A stretch of 64,000 bases of DNA from Rhizophagus prolifer (taxonomy: Eukaryota; Glomeromycota; Glomeromycetes; Glomerales; Glomeraceae): contig NQWY01000127.1 in assembly GCA_019425655.1 (NCBI GenBank), forward strand, positions 34,530 through 98,529, in the 5' to 3' direction. Both the position numbers and the translations under genes were made by a program. The stretch's first letter is position 1. Each line of letters begins with the position of its first letter. Shown piece by piece: positions 56,045 through 64,000 of this stretch. The notes under the pieces are model-generated. The model saw nothing but the letters and a program-made list of their open reading frames with translations. It had not been told where the DNA came from and did no database searches.

Positions 56045-56675
56045 ATATATTGTTTTCGATCTGGATGATACACTCTTCTATGAGGTGGATTTTCTAAAAT
56101 CTGCTTATAAAGAGATTGCAAAAAAACTTGTCCCAGACGATAATTATATTTCTCTTTATAATGAGATGCTTGAGCTTTATTATAAGCAAAAAGACGTTTT
56201 TGGAATCTTAGCTTCGAAATTTAATTCTTCAAAAGAAGTGCTCCTCACATTATATCGTGAGCATTTTCCCGATATCAATTTAAGAGATGGAGTAAAAGAT
56301 ATTTTGAATAAATTAAAAGACGAAAATATAAAAATGGGGCTGCTTACAGATGGTAGATCCGTTACTCAGAGAAACAAGATTAAGGCATTGGATATTGAAA
56401 ATTATTTTGATAAAATCATAATTTCAGGAGAGTTTGGGTCAGAAAAGCCGGATAAAAAGAATTATAATGTTTTCCTAGAGCTTGGATATGAGTTTTTCTA
56501 TATTGCGGATAATCCCAAAAAGGATTTTATTACGCCCAATCTACTAGGTTGGAAAACAATTATGATAGAAGATAATGAGGGCAAGAAGATTCATGCAATC
56601 CCCAATATTTTACAAGAAAAATATAATGCAGAAAAAACAGTATCATGGCAATATTTTTATGCTTTAATTGAGTAA
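56037..56675 (+). CDS. HAD-family hydrolase of the capsule locus
   Basis: 212 residues. HAD motifs: DLDDTLF (residues 8-14, nucleophile Asp), LLTDGR (motif II), Lys in SGEFGSEKPDKKNY (motif III), and YIADNPKKDF (motif IV). A helical cap domain lies between motifs I and II. It probably removes a phosphate from a small metabolite. The 8-nt overlap with the ATP-grasp gene suggests the two proteins work on the same pathway, for example making or finishing the group that the ATP-grasp enzyme adds. A 104-nt gap separates it from the aminotransferase gene. Confidence 0.85.
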   Translation: MNKYIVFDLDDTLFYEVDFLKSAYKEIAKKLVPDDNYISLYNEMLELYYKQKDVFGILASKFNSSKEVLLTLYREHFPDINLRDGVKDILNKLKDENIKMGLLTDGRSVTQRNKIKALDIENYFDKIIISGEFGSEKPDKKNYNVFLELGYEFFYIADNPKKDFITPNLLGWKTIMIEDNEGKKIHAIPNILQEKYNAEKTVSWQYFYALIE

Positions 56676-56779
56676 CTTTGTGAAAATATCAATCTAATAT
56701 TTTAATTGTAATTTATAAAAGTAAATAGCAATCAAATTATAAGTTTGAATAAAATTTAAACTAACGTATTTTAAAATAA

Positions 56780-57893
56780 ATGAAGTCTAAAATCTGGCTA
56801 TCGTCTCCACATATGGGTGGTGGGGAAATGAAATATGTTCAAGAAGCGTTTGATCAAAATTGGGTTGCGCCTTTGGGCAAAAATGTAGATGAATTTGAGG
56901 TTGCCATAGAAAAATTTCTTATTAAAGATAAATTTGTTGCGGCACTTAGTTCCGGAACAGCAGCATTACATCTGGCATTGATACAATTAGGTATCGGTTA
57001 TGGTGATGAGGTAATATGCCAATCATTTACATTTTCTGCTTCTGCAAATCCGATAAAATATTTAGGTGCCAATCCTGTTTTTGTAGATTCCGATGAAGTT
57101 AATTGGAATATGTCACCAGCATATCTGGAAAAAGCAATACAAGATAGAATCAGTAAAAATAAAAAGCCAAAAGCAGTAATTGTAGTTCACCTTTATGGTA
57201 TGCCTGCTTTGATGAATGAGATTTTGGCAATTTGTGAAAAATATGAAATTCCATTAGTAGAAGATAGTGCAGAGGCTTTAGGATCAAGTTATAAAGGAAG
57301 ACAATGTGGAACATTCGGGGAATTTGCCATATTATCTTTTAATGGTAATAAAATTATTACGACTTCTGGTGGTGGAGCATTAGTGAAGACAATTTTCTTA
57401 TCAACACAAGCAAGAGATCATGCACCTCATTATCAACACTCGGAGGTTGGATATAACTATAGGTTGAGTAATATCTGTGCAGGAATTGGTAGAGAGAGGA
57501 CAAATGGAAGTTTTAGATGAAAGGGTTCGCCTGAGAAGAGATAATCACAGCTTTTATAAAGAACTATTTTCTAATACTGAAGCGGTTGATGTTTTCTCTG
57601 AAGCAAACTCTGATTTTTTTTCAAATCACTGGCTCACATGTATTACTCTTAATAAGGATTTGACAAAAAAAACAACTCATGATCTAATGACTGCATTTGC
57701 AGAGGAAAATATAGAAACCCGTCCATTATGGAAACCTATGCATCTTCAGCCTGTTTTTAAAGATTGTCCGTATTATGGAGAAACAGTTGCTGAAGATTTG
57801 TTTAACGCAGGATTGTGTCTACCTTCTGGTTCCAATATTACAAATGATGATAAAAATAGAATTAATGAAGTCATAAACAATTACCAATTTTAA
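56780..57893 (+). pseudogene. DegT/DnrJ/EryC1 aminotransferase with GA-repeat frameshift
   Basis: Sugar aminotransferase of the PglE/WbpE type, which converts a 4-keto sugar nucleotide to the 4-amino sugar. The first frame (56780-57520) carries SSGTAALHLAL, EDSAEALGS and SFNGNKI with the PLP Lys at about 191. At ICAGIGRERTNGSFR it leaves the family pattern. The frame offset by +1 continues GQMEVLDERVRLRRDN to the natural C-terminus at 57893 (LPSGSNITNDD). The break is at (AG)4, 57491-57498, where two repeats fewer would restore the frame. About 10 residues also look missing between SGGGALV and KTIFLSTQAR (near 57382-57390). Confidence 0.85.
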
Positions 57894-57910
57894 CAATAAC
57901 TAACCAAAAA

Positions 57911-59842
57911 ATGGACAAGGTTAAAAATCTTAAAAGATTTTCACTGAATGATAATGTATTGGATCTTGCCGATCTTAAATTTTTACCAAGATGGGTCATC
58001 TTAGTTATTGATATATTAATTGTAATTTTATCTCTTTCTGTATCTCATTTACTTATAATAGGGCTGGAGGTTAAGCATTATAATGTATTCCCATTATTAT
58101 ATGTTTTTATCTTTATCATTGCCATTAATGTGTTGTATATGTATATATTCAAAACATATTTAGGCGTGATTAGGCATTCTACTTTTGTTGACTTATTCAA
58201 AATTTTTCTTGCAAATCTATGCAGTGTATTAACAATCATAATTATTAATTACACATACTATTTCAGTTCTCATAAAAAAATAATTCTTATTCCTTTTTTG
58301 GGGCTTTACTTTGCAATTTCTTGTCTCTGTTTATTTGTATTTAGACTTTGTGTTAAAGGTATTTTCAATATTATAAAAGAAAATAAAAGGAGTTCCAGCA
58401 GGAAAAAAATATACATATTAGGTGATGATGATACTTCTGTTGCTATTGCTCAGGTTATTATTTCTAATCCCAGTTTGCCTTTTGATATTCAGGGTTTTAT
58501 ATCTTATAGTAATAAAAGAGTTAGCATTAAGTTATTAGATAAAAAGATTATTACAAAACAGAATTTTATTAATAATTTAAAAAATGGCAGAAGTGACGTA
58601 AATGGTGTTTTGGTGATTAAAGAAACCTTGCAGAAGGAAGAGTTAGAATTTTGGGTTAATTTGTTTTTGGAGCATAACCTTAAAATTTATAAAGCGCCGG
58701 CAATGCAAAAGCTGCGCACCAATGATATTATCAATAATATAAAAACCATGCAGATTGAAGATTTGTTAAATAGAAAACAAATTAAACTTGATAATCTGGA
58801 GGTGAAAAAAAGACATTTTCAGAAAACTATTCTGGTTACAGGAGGTGCCGGTTCTATCGGTGGAGAAATCGTAAGACAAGTTGCACTTTTGGAACCCTTA
58901 CAGATTATTATTCTGGATCAATCAGAAACACCGCTTTATGATACTGAGCTGGAAATGAGGGAGCTATACCCTCATATTAATTTTAAGTTTATTCTCGCTG
59001 ACATTTCCAACTATACTCGGTTGGAGCCTTTGTTTGCAAAATATAACTTTTCAATGGTATATCATGCGGCTGCATACAAACATGTGCCGCTGGTAGAAGA
59101 TAATCCACACGAAGCGGTTCTTGTTAATATTTTGGGAACTAAGAATCTAGCGTTACTTTCCAGCAAATATAATGTCAATCGTTTTGTAATGGTTTCAACC
59201 GATAAAGCCGTGAATCCTACCAATGTTATGGGCGCTTCAAAACGTGTTGCAGAATTATTTGTACAATCTTTACAGAATGTTGAGGGTAACACGACGAAAT
59301 TCATTACAACAAGATTTGGAAATGTTCTAGGCTCTAATGGATCTGTAATTCCACATTTTAGGAGACAAATCGAAAAAGGAGGACCTGTTACAATTACACA
59401 TCCGGAAATTGTTAGATACTTTATGACTATTGCTGAAGCATGTGAATTGGTTTTGCATGCCGGAACAATGGGTGCTGGAGGAGAGATATATGTGTTCGAT
59501 ATGGGAGAGCCGGTAAAAATCCTTGAATTGGCAAAACGAATGATAAAGCTTTCCGGTTTCGAGCCTGATATTGATATTAAGATTATTTATACAGGGTTAA
59601 GACCGGGAGAAAAACTATATGAGGAACTCTTGAGTGACAATACCAGAACGTTGCCAACCTCTCATGAAAAAATCATGATCTCAAAAGATCCGTCTATGTA
59701 TTTTGCAGAAATAGATGAATTAACTGATCTTGTCATTGATTTTTCTAAAAAAGAAGAGAAGCAGGAGATAGTAAGAATATTAAAATCTATAGTAAAAGAA
59801 TTTAAAAGCAATAATTCTATATATGAATCGTTAGATAAATAA
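57911..59842 (+). CDS. Nucleoside-diphosphate-sugar dehydratase/epimerase, CapD/FlaA1/PglF type
   Basis: 643 residues. Four membrane helices (about 28-155), a CoA-binding-like domain, then a short-chain dehydrogenase domain with GGAGSIGGEIV (about 310), HAAAYKHVPLVE and STDKAVNPTNVMGASKR (about 428-444), the active-site region of the FlaA1/PglF UDP-GlcNAc 4,6-dehydratases. Late motifs: TTRFGNVLGSNGSV and GLRPGEKLYEELL. Together with the DegT aminotransferase it would make a UDP-4-amino sugar, as in bacillosamine synthesis. No PglD-like acetyltransferase is seen. It starts 17 nt after the aminotransferase. Confidence 0.93.
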   Translation: MDKVKNLKRFSLNDNVLDLADLKFLPRWVILVIDILIVILSLSVSHLLIIGLEVKHYNVFPLLYVFIFIIAINVLYMYIFKTYLGVIRHSTFVDLFKIFLANLCSVLTIIIINYTYYFSSHKKIILIPFLGLYFAISCLCLFVFRLCVKGIFNIIKENKRSSSRKKIYILGDDDTSVAIAQVIISNPSLPFDIQGFISYSNKRVSIKLLDKKIITKQNFINNLKNGRSDVNGVLVIKETLQKEELEFWVNLFLEHNLKIYKAPAMQKLRTNDIINNIKTMQIEDLLNRKQIKLDNLEVKKRHFQKTILVTGGAGSIGGEIVRQVALLEPLQIIILDQSETPLYDTELEMRELYPHINFKFILADISNYTRLEPLFAKYNFSMVYHAAAYKHVPLVEDNPHEAVLVNILGTKNLALLSSKYNVNRFVMVSTDKAVNPTNVMGASKRVAELFVQSLQNVEGNTTKFITTRFGNVLGSNGSVIPHFRRQIEKGGPVTITHPEIVRYFMTIAEACELVLHAGTMGAGGEIYVFDMGEPVKILELAKRMIKLSGFEPDIDIKIIYTGLRPGEKLYEELLSDNTRTLPTSHEKIMISKDPSMYFAEIDELTDLVIDFSKKEEKQEIVRILKSIVKEFKSNNSIYESLDK

Positions 59843-59849
59843 GAATTCC

Positions 59850-59857
59850 TATATTTG
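59850..59857 (+). promoter_or_regulatory. -7 promoter element (TATATTTG) before the export gene
   Basis: TAnnTTTG match between the dehydratase stop and the polysaccharide export gene, 26 nt before its ATG. It suggests a second promoter inside the capsule locus. Confidence 0.5.
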
Positions 59858-59883
59858 CAAACCTTCAGTTAAGAATTATATTT

Positions 59884-60669
59884 ATGAGAAGAGCTTTATC
59901 CATAGTTTTTATGGCGTTTTTAGTATATACTGTATTTTCGTGTAAAGCAAGAGAAGATATACAATATGTTAAAAATATTGAAGATGTAGCAATAAAAGAA
60001 TCTATTAAGGCTAATACATCTACAATACAGCCAGGAGACCAATTGGCTATCACAGTTTTGGCGAAAGATAATGAGGTGGCAAAACCTTTTAACCAGAACT
60101 ATTATTCTACAGACATGTCTCAATTTTCTTCTGTTCCTTCGCGTAACGCATCAATAGAACCTGTTTATAATGTTGACGGCAAAGGTAATATCGATTTTCC
60201 GATATTAGGAACAATCAATACTACAAACCAAAACCTTGATCAGTTTAAAGAAAATCTTAAGGAAAGATTAACAAAATACATTAAAAATCCAGGTGTTAAT
60301 GTAAAAACCGTAAATTTTCGGGTTACTGTTTTGGGAGAAGTTAACAGAACAGGGACTTTTAATATTGACGGTGGTCAGCCTACAACGATTCTTAATGTTA
60401 TAGGTATGGCTGGTGATCTTACGATATATGGGCAAAGAAAAAATGTTCTCGTGATCAGAAATGTTGATGGTGCTACCACGAAACAATACATAGATCTTAC
60501 AAACGCAGAACTTTTTAATTCTCCTTATTATTATGTAAAGCAGAATGACGTTATTTATGTATCTCCAAATAGTGCAAGAAAAAGTGCCTCATCTTATGGG
60601 CCTCAGATAGGTATTGTTATCTCTGTAGCATCAGTTTTAGTAGGAGTTTTGGCTCTTCTTTTCAGGTAA
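59884..60669 (+). CDS. Outer-membrane polysaccharide export lipoprotein (OPX, Wza-like)
   Basis: 261 residues. Lipoprotein signal SIVFMAFLVYTVFSC; then the polysaccharide export domain with IQPGDQLAITVLAKD and VDGKGNIDFPILGTINT, and a SLBB domain with VNFRVTVLGEVNRTGTF and TTILNVIGMAGDLTIYGQR. The C-terminus ends in a hydrophobic helix (GIVISVASVLVGVLALLF), as in Bacteroidota OPX proteins. It would form the outer-membrane part of the export channel and dock to the Wzc protein encoded 89 nt downstream. Confidence 0.93.
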   Translation: MRRALSIVFMAFLVYTVFSCKAREDIQYVKNIEDVAIKESIKANTSTIQPGDQLAITVLAKDNEVAKPFNQNYYSTDMSQFSSVPSRNASIEPVYNVDGKGNIDFPILGTINTTNQNLDQFKENLKERLTKYIKNPGVNVKTVNFRVTVLGEVNRTGTFNIDGGQPTTILNVIGMAGDLTIYGQRKNVLVIRNVDGATTKQYIDLTNAELFNSPYYYVKQNDVIYVSPNSARKSASSYGPQIGIVISVASVLVGVLALLFR

Positions 60670-60758
60670 AAGAGAAATTGTGCAGAATTATTTATCATTC
60701 AAAAAAATTATTAATTAATATTAATCTATAGCACTGCTGTAGATAAAAAACTAGTTAA

Positions 60759-63080
60759 ATGGACTTGACGAAAAAGGAAGAAGAAATTAATTTGAGAGAA
60801 ATCATAAAACCATATACAAAAAAATGGTATTGGTTTTTAGTGTCTATTTTTCTTACGACTGTTTTAGCAATTTGTTATATATTATTCACAACACCGGTTT
60901 ATAAACTTCAGTCTTCCGTATTGATTAAGGATGCAAAAAAAATGTCAACAGCTTCTGCTGATTTTGGTGTACTTTCCGGACTAGGAGGCTTTGCTGGGAT
61001 GGGAACTAATAGTATTGAGAACGAACTGGAAATTTTCAAGTCTAAAAGGATAATGGAGGACGTAGCTAAAAATCTTAAGCTGCAAATTTCTATTTTTTCC
61101 CGAGAAAAGTTTCATGATGTAGAACTCTACAAAGATACAAATCCCTTTAATGTTCTTGTAATCAATGAAAAACAATTTGAGAAACTACCTAAAAAGCCTA
61201 TCGATATTAAAATTAACGGTGATAAAATAACTTTGTCTTCTAAGGAACTGAAAAATGATATCATTACCACTTTTAATAAGACTATCAGCTTGCCGTATGC
61301 TAATATTATAGTAACTAAAAATCCAAAGTTCAACCGAATGAAGGTAAAGAAAATGGATTTAAACGATTTTTACTTTACTTATTCAGATTTAGAAGGTACT
61401 GCTAATAGTTATCAAAAGTCATTAGAAATAGATCTTGCGGATAAGGAAGCTACAGTTGTTTTACTATCATTATCTAACGAAAACACTGATAAAGGGAAAG
61501 ATATTCTTAATGATATAATGCGTGTGTACAACGAATATGCTATCACAGATAAAAATACAGAGTCCAAAAAGACCAAAGAATTTATTGATGAGAGAATAGT
61601 GTTGATATCAAAAGAATTGGGTGAAGTAGAAGGCGATAAGGAGCGTTTCAAAATCGAAAATAATCTTGTTGATATTGGAAGTGAGGCAAGAATTAATTTA
61701 CAAATATCAACAGAAACAAAACGAAAAGAGCTTGAGCTTGACACACAAATAGAAATAAGTAAGATGCTTCTTGGATTTGTTAATAGTCAATCAAATAATT
61801 ATCAAGTTCTTCCTACGAATATCGGATTAGATAATCCTACTGCGACATCCAATATTACGGCATATAATAAACTGGTGATGGACAGAAATAGATTACTGGA
61901 GAATGCGACCCCTGAAAATCCGTTAGTAAAAGAAATTACAAAGGATATTAGTGATCTTAAAAATGCGATGAGAGAAAGTATACAACGCTATCTAATTAAT
62001 CTAAATGCGACAAAAAATCAGGTAATCAAAGAAAACAGATCTAGTGATGCTGAAATACAAAAAGTTCCGAATCAAGAGAGACTATTTAGGAATATAGAAA
62101 GACAGCAGCAAATCAAGGAGAATCTTTATCTTTTGTTATTGCAAAAAAGAGAAGAAGCAGCTATCTCAATGGCTATTACTGGAGAGAAGGCAAGGGTTGT
62201 AGATTATCCATATGTAGATAAAAAACTGGTAGCACCCAAAAAATTATTTTCTATTCTTGGAGCTTGGATTCTTGGTTTTATAATACCATTTGGAATAATT
62301 TACCTTCGAAGTTTATTAAATACTAGAATTGTCAGTAAGCATGAACTAGAAAAATTAGTTACTAAGCCAATTCTCGCAGAGATTCCTAGAGTTTATAAAA
62401 AGGACAATGAAATTATTGCAAAAAATGATGTTTCACCATTGGCTGAAGCTTTTAGAATTTTAGTTACTAATCTAACTTTTATGGTACCTAAGAACAAAAA
62501 TTTAAAAGTGATTTTTGTAACTTCGACTGTAAAAGGCGAGGGTAAGACTTTTGTGTCAGTGAATCTTGCAATAGCATTATCTACGGGTGTTAAAAAAGTT
62601 TTAGTAGTTGGTTCCGATATTAGAAATCCACAGTTACAGAGATACAATCCTGCAATGAAAAATGCAAAAGGATTATCAGAATATTTGTATGGAGAAGTGA
62701 ATAATACTAAGGAAATTATTCATCCAAGTGGATTTCATTCAAATCTAGATTTTATATACTCCGGTATTATACCTCCGAATCCTACCGATCTTTTACAAAA
62801 CGGACGTTATTCGGAATTGTTAGAATCATTGAAGAACAGTTATGATTTTATCGTTCTTGATACGGCTCCATTGATGCTTGTAACAGATTCTTTATTAATT
62901 TCCAATGTTGCCGATGCTACTGTATATGTTACAAGATCAGAAATTACAGAAAAAAGTTTTACTGATTTTGCAAATAAGCAAATTGATTCTGATAAAATCA
63001 AAAACGTTGGTTTTGTTCTAAATGATGTACATAAGAGTAACCAGGCCGAAGAGAAAAATTGGTGGCGAAAATTTAGATAA
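60759..63080 (+). CDS. Polysaccharide co-polymerase and BY-kinase (Wzc-like)
   Basis: 773 residues. N-terminal Wzz domain with a first membrane helix (about 26-47), long coiled-coil periplasmic part, GNVR-like QKVPNQERLFRNIERQQ before the second helix (about 505-525), then a cytoplasmic tyrosine kinase with Walker A STVKGEGKT (about 588-596), A' VVGSDIRNPQ (about 615) and B FIVLDTAPLML (about 697). It should control chain length and export. The C-terminus (SNQAEEKNWWRKFR) has no tyrosine cluster, whereas most BY-kinases end in one. The stop codon overlaps the flippase ATG (TAATG). Confidence 0.95.
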   Translation: MDLTKKEEEINLREIIKPYTKKWYWFLVSIFLTTVLAICYILFTTPVYKLQSSVLIKDAKKMSTASADFGVLSGLGGFAGMGTNSIENELEIFKSKRIMEDVAKNLKLQISIFSREKFHDVELYKDTNPFNVLVINEKQFEKLPKKPIDIKINGDKITLSSKELKNDIITTFNKTISLPYANIIVTKNPKFNRMKVKKMDLNDFYFTYSDLEGTANSYQKSLEIDLADKEATVVLLSLSNENTDKGKDILNDIMRVYNEYAITDKNTESKKTKEFIDERIVLISKELGEVEGDKERFKIENNLVDIGSEARINLQISTETKRKELELDTQIEISKMLLGFVNSQSNNYQVLPTNIGLDNPTATSNITAYNKLVMDRNRLLENATPENPLVKEITKDISDLKNAMRESIQRYLINLNATKNQVIKENRSSDAEIQKVPNQERLFRNIERQQQIKENLYLLLLQKREEAAISMAITGEKARVVDYPYVDKKLVAPKKLFSILGAWILGFIIPFGIIYLRSLLNTRIVSKHELEKLVTKPILAEIPRVYKKDNEIIAKNDVSPLAEAFRILVTNLTFMVPKNKNLKVIFVTSTVKGEGKTFVSVNLAIALSTGVKKVLVVGSDIRNPQLQRYNPAMKNAKGLSEYLYGEVNNTKEIIHPSGFHSNLDFIYSGIIPPNPTDLLQNGRYSELLESLKNSYDFIVLDTAPLMLVTDSLLISNVADATVYVTRSEITEKSFTDFANKQIDSDKIKNVGFVLNDVHKSNQAEEKNWWRKFR

Positions 63081-64000
63081 TGACTAATAATAATTCCTTA
63101 CTTAAGAATTTGACTTCATTAAGTTTAGTTCAAACGGCAAACTATATTTTTCCATTTATTACTATTCCTATTGTTTCAAGAGTATTGGGTCCAGATAAAG
63201 TAGGATTAATTAATTACAATGCTGCTTTTGTATTATATTTTGTTTTGCTTATTAGTTATTCCTTTGAGCTTACGGGTGTTAGGCGGGGTATCAAAATAGC
63301 AGAAGACAATGAAAAACTAAATGTGCTTTTTTCTACAATTTTTTTTTCTCAGGTGTTGTTATTTATAGTTTCACTATTAATTTTTTTGGTGTGTCTTTTT
63401 TTTATGTTTTCCTTAAAGCAAGATCCTTTTGTTTCAATAGTTAGTTTCTTCTTTTGCCTGCAATTTTTATTTACTCAGAATTGGATTTTTCAAGTTAAAA
63501 ATGAACTCAGATTTATAGCTATTTTTAATTTCATTGCTAGAGGTTTCATAATGTTTGCTGTAGTTCTTTTTGTAAAAGAAAAATCAGACTATATTAAATA
63601 TGCAGTTATTTTTAACTAACATTATTCCTGTTTTAGTTTCTTTAATTTCTTTTTTTATAATTTTAAAAAAATATAACATTAACATTGTAAAACCTAAACT
63701 TAAAGATATTTTTAATATTCTTAAGGAAGATAGAATTATTTTTTTTTCCAACGTTGTAATAATAATTTATTTTAACTCAAGTACTGTTATATTAGGATTA
63801 TATCATAGTAATGAAAGTGTAGGTTATTATACATCTGCTCAAAAGGTTGTAGACATTGCGAGGAATGTTATTATGAGACCTTTTGTACAAGCTTTTTTTC
63901 CTCTAATTGCGAGTCGAAAATTTTGCCATTTTTTATAATATTAACAATGTTTATTGTTATTTTAATAGGTATATTCGGCCCTCTTATAATTCAATTTTTT
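63080..64000 (+). pseudogene. Wzx-type flippase, two frame changes, 3' end outside window
   Basis: Multi-helix MATE/MOP-type flippase for lipid-linked oligosaccharide. Frame one (63080-63619) carries LVQTANYIFPFITIPIVSRVLG and GVRRGIKIAEDNEKLN. The next frame (from about 63600, offset +1) continues SLISFFIILKKYNINIVKP and NSSTVILGLYHSNESVGYYTSAQKVVDIARN, as in the family. After VQAFFPLIAS the frame shifts again near 63905-63915, and FIILTMFIVILIGIFGPLI continues to the window end. The first shift sits at a T5 run (63609-63613). The second includes loss of some residues around the helix junction. Real decay and sequencing error are both possible. Confidence 0.75.

Overview
The window looks like a chromosomal piece of a Bacteroidota bacterium of the Weeksellaceae/Chryseobacterium type. 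The evidence is the low GC, several promoters with a TAnnTTTG -7 element, little reliance on Shine-Dalgarno sites, four very large proteins carrying the Bacteroidota-specific type IX secretion (T9SS) type A tail, DUF4290, a MurA with Asp in place of the catalytic Cys, and a flavobacterial-style capsule locus. The genus is inferred from protein resemblance, not from a marker gene. The window holds no rRNA, tRNA, CRISPR array or insertion sequence that I can see.

Layout. 1-27.6 kb is housekeeping DNA: the end of a Tet-like MFS exporter, a TatA/B protein, PAP2, rlmH, yihY, a rel-nhaA pair, and a minus-strand run (aminotransferase, lipoprotein, murB, dsbA-like, proC, GNAT). Then come two small plus-strand genes, a promoter with a folded leader RNA feeding a broken DUF4395 gene and a NIL-domain protein, murA with DUF4290, two redox/haem genes, der, upp and comF. 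A glyoxylate-shunt cluster follows (aceB-aceA with a divergent ScfR/RamB-like regulator and a perfect palindrome between them), then an unusual alpha-glucan phosphorylase and a nuclease-like protein of unknown role. 27.8-54.1 kb is a tandem family of four giant T9SS-exported surface proteins (about 1,800-2,640 residues). They have different N-terminal domains but a shared C-terminal module of about 500 residues. 54.1-64 kb holds a small PID-CTERM-like protein and the start of a Wzx/Wzy-type capsule locus: initiating sugar transferase, ATP-grasp/HAD pair, DegT aminotransferase, FlaA1-like dehydratase, outer-membrane exporter, Wzc kinase and flippase.

How the parts fit. Dehydratase, aminotransferase and phosphoglycosyl transferase would make and load a diamino- or amino-sugar, the flippase would move it and the OPX/Wzc pair would export it. 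The T9SS proteins would sit on the same cell surface. AceA and AceB would be controlled together through the palindrome by the regulator facing them.

A striking feature is the number of lesions: a 1-nt loss in an A-run (third T9SS gene), a GA-repeat gain (aminotransferase), two frame changes in the flippase, a frame-changing loss in DUF4395, and what look like short missing segments in murB, aceB, the sugar transferase and the aminotransferase. They may be real decay or phase variation, or assembly error. Read mapping would tell.
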